A program made the translations under genes and the position numbers. Positions 6,396-14,023 of a stretch of DNA of 14,766 nucleotides are shown piece after piece. This DNA comes from Oscillospiraceae bacterium (GTDB taxonomy: Bacteria > Bacillota > Clostridia > Oscillospirales > Ruminococcaceae), in the NCBI GenBank assembly GCA_029240015.1, contig JARBTU010000026.1, positions 1-14,766 of the forward strand, in the 5' to 3' direction. Each line of letters starts with the position of its first letter. Within the stretch, counting starts at the first letter, position 1. The notes under the pieces were generated by a model. The model was not told the DNA's origin. It was given only the letters and a program-made list of their open reading frames with translations, and made no database searches.

Positions 6396-7517
6396 ATGAA
6401 CTACATACAATATATGCCTACTAAGGTCATAACGGGAAACGAATGTGTTGTAAACAACAGCAATCTTTTTAAGTCTTTGGGTAAAAAAGCACTAATTGTG
6501 ACAGGAACACATTCTGCTAAAGCTAACGGTTCCGAACAGGATGTAAAATCCGCTTTGGATGCGCAAGAAATTGAATATGTTGTGTTTGATAAAGTCATGA
6601 GCAACCCTACCATCTCTTGTGTTTACGAGGGAGCTTCTGTGGCAAAAGCAAACGGCGCAGACTTTGTGATTGCCATAGGAGGAGGCTCTCCTATGGATGC
6701 GGGGAAAGCCATTGCACTGTTAGCGGCACAGGATATTGATGAGGAAAGCTTGTTCAGCGGTCAATATGAGAATAAAGTTTTGCCAATGGCTTTTATTCCT
6801 ACTACGGCCGGAACGGGATCAGAAGTAACCCAGTATTCGATTTTAACCAATGATAGAGCACAAACCAAGACCAGTATTGCAACGGAGATTTTGTTCCCGA
6901 CCGTCGCTTTTTTAGATCCGAAATACATGGAGAAGCTGGGGGTTACCACAACAATCAACACTGCGATTGATGCACTATCCCATGCAGTAGAAGGGATGCT
7001 GTCTGTGAAGGCATCTACCATTACCAATGCATTGGCATCCGAAAGTATTCGAATGATTATGTCCTGTGTTCCGAAGATGAAAAAAGCGTTGGAATTTTCA
7101 TTGAGTGCTCAGTTTGACCTCCAAGATCGGGAGCAGTTATTACAGGCATCCTTTATGGCGGGTGTGGTTATTGCCCAAACAGGGACGACTGCTGTACACG
7201 CAATGGGGTATTCTCTTACTTATTTTAAGGATATTGATCATGGCAGAGCGAATGGGATTCTTCTTGGAGAGTATTTAAAGCTGGTTGAAAAAGAGCAGCC
7301 TGAATTATCCAAAAGAATTATAGGCGCAATGAGCCTTTCTTCCGTCGATGAGTTGATACGAATCACAAATGAACTTTTTGGAGAAAAAGAAAAAATTACT
7401 GCGGAAGAGTTTGATAAATACAGCAAAATGGCGATACAAACAAGAAATATTGTAAACTGTGTAGTAAAACCTACAGAAGAAAACATCAAAGAAATGTTTA
7501 CAAAATCTTTTTTGTAA
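6396..7517 (+). CDS. Iron-type alcohol dehydrogenase, probable malonate semialdehyde reductase
   Basis: Group III (iron-dependent) NAD(P)H alcohol dehydrogenase predicted to reduce malonate semialdehyde to 3-hydroxypropionate, removing a toxic aldehyde and using up reducing power. In 373 residues, a usual length, I see the nucleotide-binding GGGSPMDAGKA (95-105), PTTAGTGSEVT (135-145), and all four metal ligands: D192 and H196 (TAIDALSHAVEG), H268 (GTTAVHAMGY) and H282 (DIDHGRANG). The ribosome binding site AGGAG overlaps the stop codon of the aminotransferase gene, so the two are translationally close and probably act in sequence (aminotransferase makes the aldehyde, this enzyme reduces it), as in the PydD/PydE pair. 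From thymine it would make 3-hydroxyisobutyrate. Substrate assignment rests on context. Confidence 0.88.
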   Translation: MNYIQYMPTKVITGNECVVNNSNLFKSLGKKALIVTGTHSAKANGSEQDVKSALDAQEIEYVVFDKVMSNPTISCVYEGASVAKANGADFVIAIGGGSPMDAGKAIALLAAQDIDEESLFSGQYENKVLPMAFIPTTAGTGSEVTQYSILTNDRAQTKTSIATEILFPTVAFLDPKYMEKLGVTTTINTAIDALSHAVEGMLSVKASTITNALASESIRMIMSCVPKMKKALEFSLSAQFDLQDREQLLQASFMAGVVIAQTGTTAVHAMGYSLTYFKDIDHGRANGILLGEYLKLVEKEQPELSKRIIGAMSLSSVDELIRITNELFGEKEKITAEEFDKYSKMAIQTRNIVNCVVKPTEENIKEMFTKSFL

Positions 7518-7547
7518 CAAACAAATAGATAATTTTTATTGATAAAC

Positions 7548-7552
7548 GGAGG
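7548..7552 (+). promoter_or_regulatory. Ribosome binding site fixing a TTG start
   Basis: GGAGG ends 8 nt before TTG at 7561. A GTG at 7552 in the same frame overlaps this site and cannot use it, so the TTG is the likely start of the first M20 gene. Confidence 0.75.
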
Positions 7553-7560
7553 TGTTTAGG

Positions 7561-8871
7561 TTGGACGCCATTCAAAGTGTAATTAATCGATTATCGGAAG
7601 AATTAAAGCCGGACGTTGTAGATTTTTGCCGGAGGCTGATTCGTGTACCGGCACTTTCCGGCGAGGAAAAAGGGGTGGCGGATCTTTATTTGGCAGAGAT
7701 GGAAAAACTGGGATATGACAGAAGTTTTCGAGATGAATGGGGCAACGTCATCGGAGTTATAGAAGGCAACGAACCGGGACCATCGATTATGTATAACGCG
7801 CATTTAGACCATGTGGACACAGGAGATTACAGCGAATGGGGAGGGTATGACCCATACGGTGCTGAGATTGATATCAGCGAAATGGAGAATCAAGACAGGG
7901 ATGGATATGAGTCCGTTGAAGTAATTCATGGGCGTGCGGCTGCGGATGTAAAAGGTGGAGGCGCCTGCCAAATCTATTCGGGAAAGATATTAATTGAACT
8001 CAAAAAGCTCGGGTATCCTGTCAAAGGACGCTATATCTTTACAGGAGTGGTTCTGGAAGAACCGGCAGAGCAACTGGGAATGATTAAACTGATTGAAGAT
8101 ACTTTCCCTAAAGAGGGAATCACCTATGACGGTGTTGTCTCTTGTGAGGCAACTTCATTAAAGCTGTATCTGGGGCATCGCGGAAGAGTGGAGTTAAGAG
8201 TCACCGTGTCAGGCGTTACCTCGCATGGAAGCGCACCGTGGCTTGGCATTAACGCAGTCAATAAATCAACAGCATTGATTGATAAAGTGGAAGAGTTTAT
8301 GGCTTTGAATCATGGGTCAGATAAAGACCTCGGTAACTCCAGTATTGCACTGACCATTATTAATTGCACGCCGGGAGCAATGTGCATTGTCCCGGACAGG
8401 TGCCATATTACATATGACAGGCGATTTGTTCCGGGGGAGACCTATGATGGATGTGTAGCAGAGATACAGGGAATTGTTGATGAATTGTCTGCTTCAGACC
8501 CTGATTTTAGAGCAACGGTGGAAATCACAACGATTCCGAGAACGACCTATACAGGACGCACAGTAGCGATTCCGAATGTGAAAGAAGCATGGAAAATAAG
8601 TAAGGAACATCCCTTTATCAAAGCAGCAGCGGCAGGACTTATTGTCGCGGGTCAGCCTGTTAAATACGGATACTGGGACTTCGGAACCGATCTTTCGGTC
8701 ATCAGCGGACGGGAAAAGAAGCCCGCAATCGGCTATTCTCCAATGCAGGAGTTTTATTGCCACAGACCGATTGATAAAGTAAGAATCGACTATATGATCA
8801 AAGCGTTGGAGGGCAATGTGTCCATCTTTTTGGAATTGACACAGCTTGGTCCAAAAGACTTTGAATTATAA
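7561..8871 (+). CDS. M20-family metallohydrolase (YgeY-like), candidate N-carbamoyl-beta-alanine amidohydrolase, copy 1
   Basis: Zinc-type M20 amidohydrolase of the YgeY-like branch, 436 residues from the TTG start. In this operon the missing chemistry is hydrolysis of N-carbamoyl-beta-alanine to beta-alanine, CO2 and ammonia, and M20 enzymes do such reactions. Visible active-site set: H81-x-D83 (NAHLDHVD), the bridging Asp129 (AADVKGGG), the Glu pair E166-E167 (VVLEEPAE), a Glu in VSCEATSLKL, the dimerisation-domain His in GVTSHGSAPW, and a late metal His in FYCHRPIDK. Nothing essential is missing. About half of its residues match the next gene product by eye, so the two arose by tandem duplication. 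Canonical bacterial beta-ureidopropionases come from a different M20 branch (HyuC/AllC-like), so the function is inferred; a peptidase or another amidohydrolase is possible. Confidence 0.8.
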   Translation: MDAIQSVINRLSEELKPDVVDFCRRLIRVPALSGEEKGVADLYLAEMEKLGYDRSFRDEWGNVIGVIEGNEPGPSIMYNAHLDHVDTGDYSEWGGYDPYGAEIDISEMENQDRDGYESVEVIHGRAAADVKGGGACQIYSGKILIELKKLGYPVKGRYIFTGVVLEEPAEQLGMIKLIEDTFPKEGITYDGVVSCEATSLKLYLGHRGRVELRVTVSGVTSHGSAPWLGINAVNKSTALIDKVEEFMALNHGSDKDLGNSSIALTIINCTPGAMCIVPDRCHITYDRRFVPGETYDGCVAEIQGIVDELSASDPDFRATVEITTIPRTTYTGRTVAIPNVKEAWKISKEHPFIKAAAAGLIVAGQPVKYGYWDFGTDLSVISGREKKPAIGYSPMQEFYCHRPIDKVRIDYMIKALEGNVSIFLELTQLGPKDFEL

Positions 8872-8903
8872 TAATAACCCTTAGAGAAAGGTGTGAAAAC
8901 AAA

Positions 8904-10232
8904 GTGGGTATTTTAGATGAGAAAATAACTTCAATCATAAAAGAGACTGCGGAAGAATTGTATCCTGATATGGTAGCGTTTGCACAAAAACTGGTGCAAA
9001 CTCCGAGTATCAGCGGAACTGAAAAAGCCTTGGCGGATTTAGATTTGGAGGAAATGAAAAAGCTTGGTTACGACGAAGTTTTTCGGGATGACCATGGAAA
9101 TATTGTAGGTCTTGTCAAGGGGACTGAATCGGGACCGACGATTATGTATAACTCCCATATGGACCACGTAAGCCCGGGTGATGCAGCTAACTGGGAAGGG
9201 TATGACCCATATGGCGGGCTGATCGATATTTGTAAAGTAGATACACAGGATAAACATCCTGACGAAGCAGAGTGTATTCATGGCCGTGGTGCTTCCGACG
9301 TAAAATGCGGAGAAGCCGTTCAGATTTACGCGGGCGGACTTTTGGTGAAGCTCCGTGAAAAAGGCATCCCGGTTAAAGGAACTTTTATGTTTGTCGGTGT
9401 GGTTCAGGAAGAACCGGCTGAAATGGTTGGAATGCTCCACTTGGTGGATAAAACATTGCCTCAAAAAGGGTTGACTTATGATGCAATGGTATCATCGGAA
9501 GCCACTTCACTTAAACTTTATTGCGGTCACAGAGGTCGTGTGGAGATGTTGATTACCGTATACGGAAGAACTTCTCACGGAAGCGCGCCGTGGCTTGGCA
9601 TCAATGCAATCTATAAGGCGATACCTTTAATTACAAAAATAAAAGATGAATTATATCCTTCCTTGCCAATCGATTCCGATTTGGGTCAGGCTTCTGTGTC
9701 TTTGAACATTATTGAATGTTCTCCCGGCGCATTGTCTATTGTACCTGATAAATGCATGCTTTCTTTGGACCGCAGAACGCTTCCGGGGGAAACTGCCGAA
9801 ACTGCTATTGAGCAGATACAGGAAATTATCGACGATTTAAGCAGCAAAGACCCTGAGTTCAAAGCGGATGTCATCGTAAAAAGTGCAATAGAAACCTCTT
9901 ACACAGGAGTTTCCTACGAAGTGGACAAAGATATGAGCCCTTGGAAAATTAGCAGAGAGCATGGATTTGTTCAAGCGGCGGCGGAAGCACTGGAATCAGT
10001 GGAACAGAAGGTCCAATACGGCTATTGGGACTTTGGAACCGATGCCAGCAAAACTTGCGGTATAGATAGGAAACCTACTATCGGGTATTCTCCTATGCAG
10101 GAGCAGTATGCGCATACCCCTTATGATAAATGCCGAACCGATTTCATGAAAACTGCACTGATAGGGAACGTAGCTATTTACTTAAATACTTCTTCCGCTG
10201 GGGAAGAAGCTTATCAAAAAGTTGAGTGGTAA
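8904..10232 (+). CDS. M20-family metallohydrolase (YgeY-like), candidate amidohydrolase, copy 2
   Basis: Second YgeY-like M20 protein, 442 residues, starting at GTG with AAGG-GTG upstream (8888-8893). It keeps H85-x-D87 (NSHMDHVS), D132, E169-E170 (VVQEEPAE), SSEATSLKLY, the GRTSHGSAPW loop and the late His in QYAHTPYDK. The residues after the bridging Asp differ from the first copy: DVKCGEA instead of DVKGGGA, next to the metal site, so the two may differ in substrate (for example N-carbamoyl-beta-alanine against the thymine-derived N-carbamoyl-beta-aminoisobutyrate) or one may be a partner subunit. M20 proteins of this branch sit with hydantoinase genes in the E. coli ygeW-hyuA purine region, which supports a role in opening or clearing carbamoyl intermediates. 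Exact substrate unknown. Confidence 0.8.
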   Translation: MGILDEKITSIIKETAEELYPDMVAFAQKLVQTPSISGTEKALADLDLEEMKKLGYDEVFRDDHGNIVGLVKGTESGPTIMYNSHMDHVSPGDAANWEGYDPYGGLIDICKVDTQDKHPDEAECIHGRGASDVKCGEAVQIYAGGLLVKLREKGIPVKGTFMFVGVVQEEPAEMVGMLHLVDKTLPQKGLTYDAMVSSEATSLKLYCGHRGRVEMLITVYGRTSHGSAPWLGINAIYKAIPLITKIKDELYPSLPIDSDLGQASVSLNIIECSPGALSIVPDKCMLSLDRRTLPGETAETAIEQIQEIIDDLSSKDPEFKADVIVKSAIETSYTGVSYEVDKDMSPWKISREHGFVQAAAEALESVEQKVQYGYWDFGTDASKTCGIDRKPTIGYSPMQEQYAHTPYDKCRTDFMKTALIGNVAIYLNTSSAGEEAYQKVEW

Positions 10233-10256
10233 GAATATTGGTCAGGAGGGAATGAA

Positions 10257-11624
10257 ATGGATTTAATCATTAAAAACGGCACAATTATTTCTCCTACAGA
10301 AAATTATCAGGCAGATATTGCTGTAAAAGACGGTAAAATAGAGGCGATTGGCAAAAACTTTTCGGAAGACGGCGCAAAAGTGGTAGATGCAAAAGGAAAA
10401 CTGATTTTGCCCGGCGCCATTGATGTACATACGCACTTGGCAATGCCTTTTGGCGGGACGGTATCGGCAGACAGTTATCTTGCGGGAACGAGAGCTGCCG
10501 CCTGTGGCGGTGTCACAACGGTATTTGACTATCCGATGCAGAGAAAAGGCGGAACCATCCTTGGTGTAATCAACAAGAAAAAAGCCATTTGCAGTGAGGA
10601 AGCTTGTGTGGATTATGCGTTTCATTGCTGTATAACCGATTTGAATGACGGGGCAATATTGGACGAAATGGAGCAGGCAGTAAAAGAAGGAATCACTAGT
10701 TTTAAATGCTTCTTTGTTTATAAAAAAGAGGGAATGATGGTGGATGACGGAACGTTCGCCAAGATTCTGACAAGAGGAAAAGAAATTGGCGCAGTTATTA
10801 ACATTCATGCAGAGAATCCGGATTTAATTGACCTAAATATTGAGCGTTTCAAAAAAGAAGGAAAAACCTCGCCGTGGTATCATTATCTCAGCCGACCGGA
10901 ATTTGTAGAAGCAGAAGCGGATAAAAGAGCTATTCACTGGGCAAAAAATCTTGACGCGCCGCTTTATATTGTGCATATGGCAGACAAAGAGGGTTTGGAA
11001 GCCGCGATTGAAGCCAGAAAAGAAGGATATGAGGTTTATGTGGAAACCTGCCCTCAATATCTTGAGTTTACATGCGATGTGTATAAACGGGAAGACGGAA
11101 GAAACTTTGTTTGTTCTCCGCCGATGAAAGGAAAAGAAAGCCAGGATGCTCTGTGGCATGCGATTAAAACGGGGGGAATCGATACGATTGCAACGGACCA
11201 TTGCCCTTTCCAAAGCTATGAAAAGGATTGGGGCAAAGATGATTTTACTAAAATTCCCAATGGTTGTGCTGGAGTTGAAAATTTGTATCCTTATATGCTT
11301 TCTGCAGCAAATGAGGGGAAGATTTCTTTTAACAAAGCTGTAGAGTTATGTGCGAGTAATCCGGCAAAAATTTTTGGCTGTACACAAAAAGGTTCTCTTA
11401 CGGTAGGAAAAGACGCTGATATTGTGGTTTATGACCCCCAAAAAGACTTTACCGTTTCAGTAGACAATATGCATTCTGATTATGACCATACCATTTGGGA
11501 GGGTAAGCAGTTTAAAGGATATCCTGTAATGACTTTTTTAAGAGGAAATCTGGTTTATCAAAACGGTGAATTTGTAGGAAAACCGGGATTGGGCCAATTT
11601 GTAAAACGAGTTGGAAAGAGATAG
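10257..11624 (+). CDS. hydA: Dihydropyrimidinase (D-hydantoinase)
   Basis: Cytoplasmic binuclear-metal cyclic amidohydrolase that opens dihydrouracil (or dihydrothymine, hydantoins) to the N-carbamoyl-beta-amino acid. 455 residues, normal length. All metal ligands are present at the usual places: H58 and H60 (DVHTHL), the carboxylated lysine K150 (SFKCFF), H184 (NIHAEN), H240 (IVHMAD) and D314 (ATDHCPF). Tyr155, five residues after the lysine, matches the substrate-binding tyrosine of the family, and the PP-x-KG and NG-x-x-G-VEN segments of the C-terminal half are also intact. Strong AGGAGGG site 7 nt before ATG. It directly precedes the dihydropyrimidine dehydrogenase gene, so it would take that enzyme's product. 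Equivalent to PydB of pyrimidine degradation. Confidence 0.95.
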   Translation: MDLIIKNGTIISPTENYQADIAVKDGKIEAIGKNFSEDGAKVVDAKGKLILPGAIDVHTHLAMPFGGTVSADSYLAGTRAAACGGVTTVFDYPMQRKGGTILGVINKKKAICSEEACVDYAFHCCITDLNDGAILDEMEQAVKEGITSFKCFFVYKKEGMMVDDGTFAKILTRGKEIGAVINIHAENPDLIDLNIERFKKEGKTSPWYHYLSRPEFVEAEADKRAIHWAKNLDAPLYIVHMADKEGLEAAIEARKEGYEVYVETCPQYLEFTCDVYKREDGRNFVCSPPMKGKESQDALWHAIKTGGIDTIATDHCPFQSYEKDWGKDDFTKIPNGCAGVENLYPYMLSAANEGKISFNKAVELCASNPAKIFGCTQKGSLTVGKDADIVVYDPQKDFTVSVDNMHSDYDHTIWEGKQFKGYPVMTFLRGNLVYQNGEFVGKPGLGQFVKRVGKR

Positions 11625-11663
11625 TTTTAATCTTTTATTAAATGATAGATAGGAGGATGTCAC

Positions 11664-13169
11664 TTGCAGGTAAGAGCATTAAATGATTTTTCAGCAAAAA
11701 ACGAATCAGACAGCTGTTTGCTTTGCCACGATGCACCCTGTATAAAAAGATGTCCCCATGGGATAGATTCCGCAAAGATTATCCGCTCTCTTCGGTTTGA
11801 AAATATAAGCGGAGCGGCAAAACTTGCGGCAGACAGTGATGTGTGCATGGTATGTGCGGAGAAAAGCTGCATGGAAGCTTGTGTCAAAGGCAGGGTGGAT
11901 GATCCAGTCAAAATTCCACAGCTTGTTGAATATGCAGGCCGTTTGAAACAAAATTTTAGCAACACCTCAAAAATAGATTTAGGAATCGAATTTTGCGGAA
12001 TCCCGTGTGAGAATCCATTCTTTTTATCATCTTCTGTTGTGGCGAGCAACTATGAAATGGTCGCCAAAGCGTTTGAGATGGGTTGGGCGGGCGCAGCGTT
12101 CAAAACGATAGGCACATTCGTTCCACAGGAAGTATCACCCAGATTTGCGGCAATCCGAAAGGAAGGAAATTCTTTTGTAGGCTTTAAAAACATCGAACAG
12201 ATTTCAGACCACACATTGGAGGAAAATCTGAACTTTTTAGGAAGACTTAAAAAAGATTATCCTACCAAAATCCTTATTGCGTCTATCCTGGGACAGGATG
12301 AGGAAGAATGGACATACTTGGCTCAGAAAGTCACCGAAGCCGGTGCAGACATCATAGAATGCAATTTTTCCTGTCCGCATATGACGGGAGAAGGATTGGG
12401 CTCTGATGTGGGTCAAAATCCCGAGTTGGTTGCTCTTTATACGAAAGCAACAATAAAAGGAACACATCTTCCTGTTCTGGCTAAAATGACCCCCAATATT
12501 GGCAATATGGAGGTTCCTGCAATTGAAGCGATGAAAGCCGGTGCTACAGGTATCGCAGCAATCAACACGATCAAAAGCATTATGAATGTCCATTTGGATG
12601 CATATATTTCGGAACCTCAGGTGGACGGGAAGTCTTGTGTGGGAGGATACTCGGGAAAAACGGTAAAACCCATTGCATTAAGATTCATTCATGATATGAA
12701 AAAACACTCCTATTTAAAAGATACCCCAATCAGCGGAATGGGCGGTATCGAAACTTGGAAGGACGCGGCGGAATTCATGGCACTGGGGTGCGAAAATCTT
12801 CAGATTACGACTTCTGTTATGCAGTATGGCTATCGAATCATTGATGATTTGATAGAGGGACTCTCCTCTTATTTGGCGGAAAAAGGGTTGTCTTCTGTTC
12901 AGGAAATGGTGGGTGTCGCTTTACCAAAACTGGTGCAGGCGGATCAGCTGAATCGTCATTCGATATTATATCCTAAGATTAACAAGACCAAATGTATAGG
13001 CTGTGGCAGATGCTATCTGTCCTGCTTTGACGGAGGACATCAGGCACTGGTGATGGAGGATGAGAAACCAAGGCTTTTGCCCAAATTATGTGTGGGATGT
13101 CATCTTTGTTCCGTAGTATGTCCGATAGGGGCGATTTCTCCGGGCGCAAGAGTTGAACTAAAACAATAA
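11664..13169 (+). CDS. preA: Dihydropyrimidine dehydrogenase, PreA-like with fused N-terminal Fe-S domain and no FAD/NAD(P) domains
   Basis: FMN iron-sulfur enzyme that reduces uracil and thymine to their dihydro forms, the first step of reductive pyrimidine breakdown. Layout of the 501 residues: (1) residues 1-100, a PreT/DPD domain-I-like double [4Fe-4S] domain with Cys 18, 21, 26, 30 and 61, 64, 69, 73 (CLLCHDAPC motif, then IIRSLRFENISGAA); (2) residues 103-435, the PreA FMN barrel (SSSVVASNYEM, AFKTIGTF, NFSCPHM, GSDVGQNPE, AKMTPN, SGMGGIETW); (3) two C-terminal [4Fe-4S] clusters, Cys 444/447/450/454 and 476/479/482/486. E. coli PreA is about 90 residues shorter and pairs with PreT, whose FAD and NADH domains have no counterpart here. 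Electrons may therefore come from ferredoxin or another protein. Start: TTG with AGGAGG (11651-11656) 7 nt upstream. Confidence 0.9.
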   Translation: MQVRALNDFSAKNESDSCLLCHDAPCIKRCPHGIDSAKIIRSLRFENISGAAKLAADSDVCMVCAEKSCMEACVKGRVDDPVKIPQLVEYAGRLKQNFSNTSKIDLGIEFCGIPCENPFFLSSSVVASNYEMVAKAFEMGWAGAAFKTIGTFVPQEVSPRFAAIRKEGNSFVGFKNIEQISDHTLEENLNFLGRLKKDYPTKILIASILGQDEEEWTYLAQKVTEAGADIIECNFSCPHMTGEGLGSDVGQNPELVALYTKATIKGTHLPVLAKMTPNIGNMEVPAIEAMKAGATGIAAINTIKSIMNVHLDAYISEPQVDGKSCVGGYSGKTVKPIALRFIHDMKKHSYLKDTPISGMGGIETWKDAAEFMALGCENLQITTSVMQYGYRIIDDLIEGLSSYLAEKGLSSVQEMVGVALPKLVQADQLNRHSILYPKINKTKCIGCGRCYLSCFDGGHQALVMEDEKPRLLPKLCVGCHLCSVVCPIGAISPGARVELKQ

Positions 13170-13189
13170 AAGGATTTTTAAGAGAGAAA

Positions 13190-13203
13190 CTGCAAAGGCG
13201 CAG
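13190..13203 (+). promoter_or_regulatory. ANTAR-target-like hexaloop hairpin before the importer genes
   Basis: CTGC (13190-13193) pairs perfectly with GCAG (13200-13203) around a six-base loop AAAGGC (13194-13199). The loop has the A1 and G4 of ANTAR-bound RNAs, and the core GCAAAGGCGC repeats that of the leader at 4977-4986, with base changes in the stem that keep pairing. The loop and 3' arm are the 5' arm of the following terminator. An AU-only hairpin just upstream (13167-13180), overlapping the preceding stop codon, could be the first hairpin of a pair, but its loop does not fit cleanly. Confidence 0.55.
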
Positions 13204-13234
13204 AAGATAGGATTCTTCTGTGTGCTTTTTTTTT
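13194..13234 (+). terminator. Terminator/attenuator between enzyme genes and importer genes
   Basis: A 9-bp stem with two G-U wobbles (13198-13206 with 13215-13223), plus a short A-U/G-C extension across a bulge to 13194 and 13229, has an 8-nt loop and ends in nine T (13226-13234). The importer's ribosome binding site begins only 4 nt later, so no separate promoter fits. Importer expression depends on reading through this point, either at a fixed low level or under control. Confidence 0.8.
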
Positions 13235-13250
13235 ATAGGAGGTTAATTTT

Positions 13251-14021
13251 ATGAGTAATGCTGAGATTCAAATCAAAAATGTTAGTATGGCATATGCAGG
13301 AAAAAACGGTGAAGATATTGTTGCACTGAATGATGTAAGTTTAGATATCAAAGAAGGGGAGTTCATCTCATTGCTGGGACCATCCGGATGTGGAAAAACT
13401 ACCTTACTCCGCATCATTGCCGATTTGCTGCAGCCGACTTCGGGAAGCGTTTCAATATTGGGACAGTCGCCTCGGGAAATCCGATTACAGAAAAAATACG
13501 GAATCGTGTTTCAAAGCCCTGTTCTTTATGATTGGAGGACAATCAGAAGGAACATCTGTATGCCGATGGAAATTATGGGGATTCCCAAAAAAGAAAGAAC
13601 ATCAAGAATCGATAAAATGCTGGATCTCGTAGGACTGCAGGATTTTGGATATAAATATCCGTTTGAGCTAAGCGGAGGGATGCAGCAAAGAGTCGGGATT
13701 GCAAGAGCATTGGCGCTGGATCCTGACTTTCTCCTGATGGATGAACCATTTTCGGCACTCGACGAATTTACGAGAGAGAAGCTAAACGAAGATTTGCTTA
13801 GTGTGTGGAGCAAGACCCATAAAACGGTTATCTTTGTTACGCATAATATCCCCGAATCGGTCTTCTTGTCTGACCGCGTTGTGGTGCTGTCCCCTCATCC
13901 GGGTAGGGTATCCGCTGTTGTTGATATCAACTTGCCTCGTCCTCGTGAAAATGCTATTCGAGAAACGCCGGAATTTTATGAATATGTGGCTAAGATTAGA
14001 AGAAGCTTTGAGGGGGTATAG
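13251..14021 (+). CDS. ABC importer ATP-binding protein (SsuB/TauB/nitrate-type family)
   Basis: Cytoplasmic ATPase of a periplasmic-binding-protein-dependent importer in the nitrate/sulfonate/taurine/pyrimidine-precursor family. All motifs are intact in 256 residues: Walker A GPSGCGKTT (43-51), Q-loop FQSP (Q88), signature LSGGMQQR (140-147), Walker B FLLMDE (160-165), D-loop SALD (168-171) and switch His198 (VTHN). The phrase ...LYDWRTIRRN after the Q-loop is typical of the family, whose members often read LPWRT there. Strong AGGAGG site before ATG. It is coupled to the permease gene 2 nt downstream, and separated from the enzymes by an attenuator-like hairpin. In this setting it most likely imports a pyrimidine base or nucleobase derivative. 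The binding protein is not in the window. Confidence 0.9.
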   Translation: MSNAEIQIKNVSMAYAGKNGEDIVALNDVSLDIKEGEFISLLGPSGCGKTTLLRIIADLLQPTSGSVSILGQSPREIRLQKKYGIVFQSPVLYDWRTIRRNICMPMEIMGIPKKERTSRIDKMLDLVGLQDFGYKYPFELSGGMQQRVGIARALALDPDFLLMDEPFSALDEFTREKLNEDLLSVWSKTHKTVIFVTHNIPESVFLSDRVVVLSPHPGRVSAVVDINLPRPRENAIRETPEFYEYVAKIRRSFEGV

Positions 14022-14023
14022 GC

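Noticed and set aside
10263..10808. Long minus-strand open frame inside the dihydropyrimidinase gene.
   Set aside because: It shadows a gene with all catalytic residues intact; no start signal and a composition-biased translation.
12360..12430. The catalytic Cys of mammalian DPD (in LACGQD) is replaced in the dehydrogenase (SDVGQN), as if the enzyme were inactive.
   Set aside because: From memory, E. coli PreA has the same GSDVGQ stretch and is active, so this is a feature of the bacterial subgroup rather than a loss.
13164..13182. P1 hairpin before the importer hairpin, with loop AAAGGA.
   Set aside because: In the hexaloop register the stem has a U-U mismatch, and the better fold gives a GGAT tetraloop, so it is not reported as a feature.
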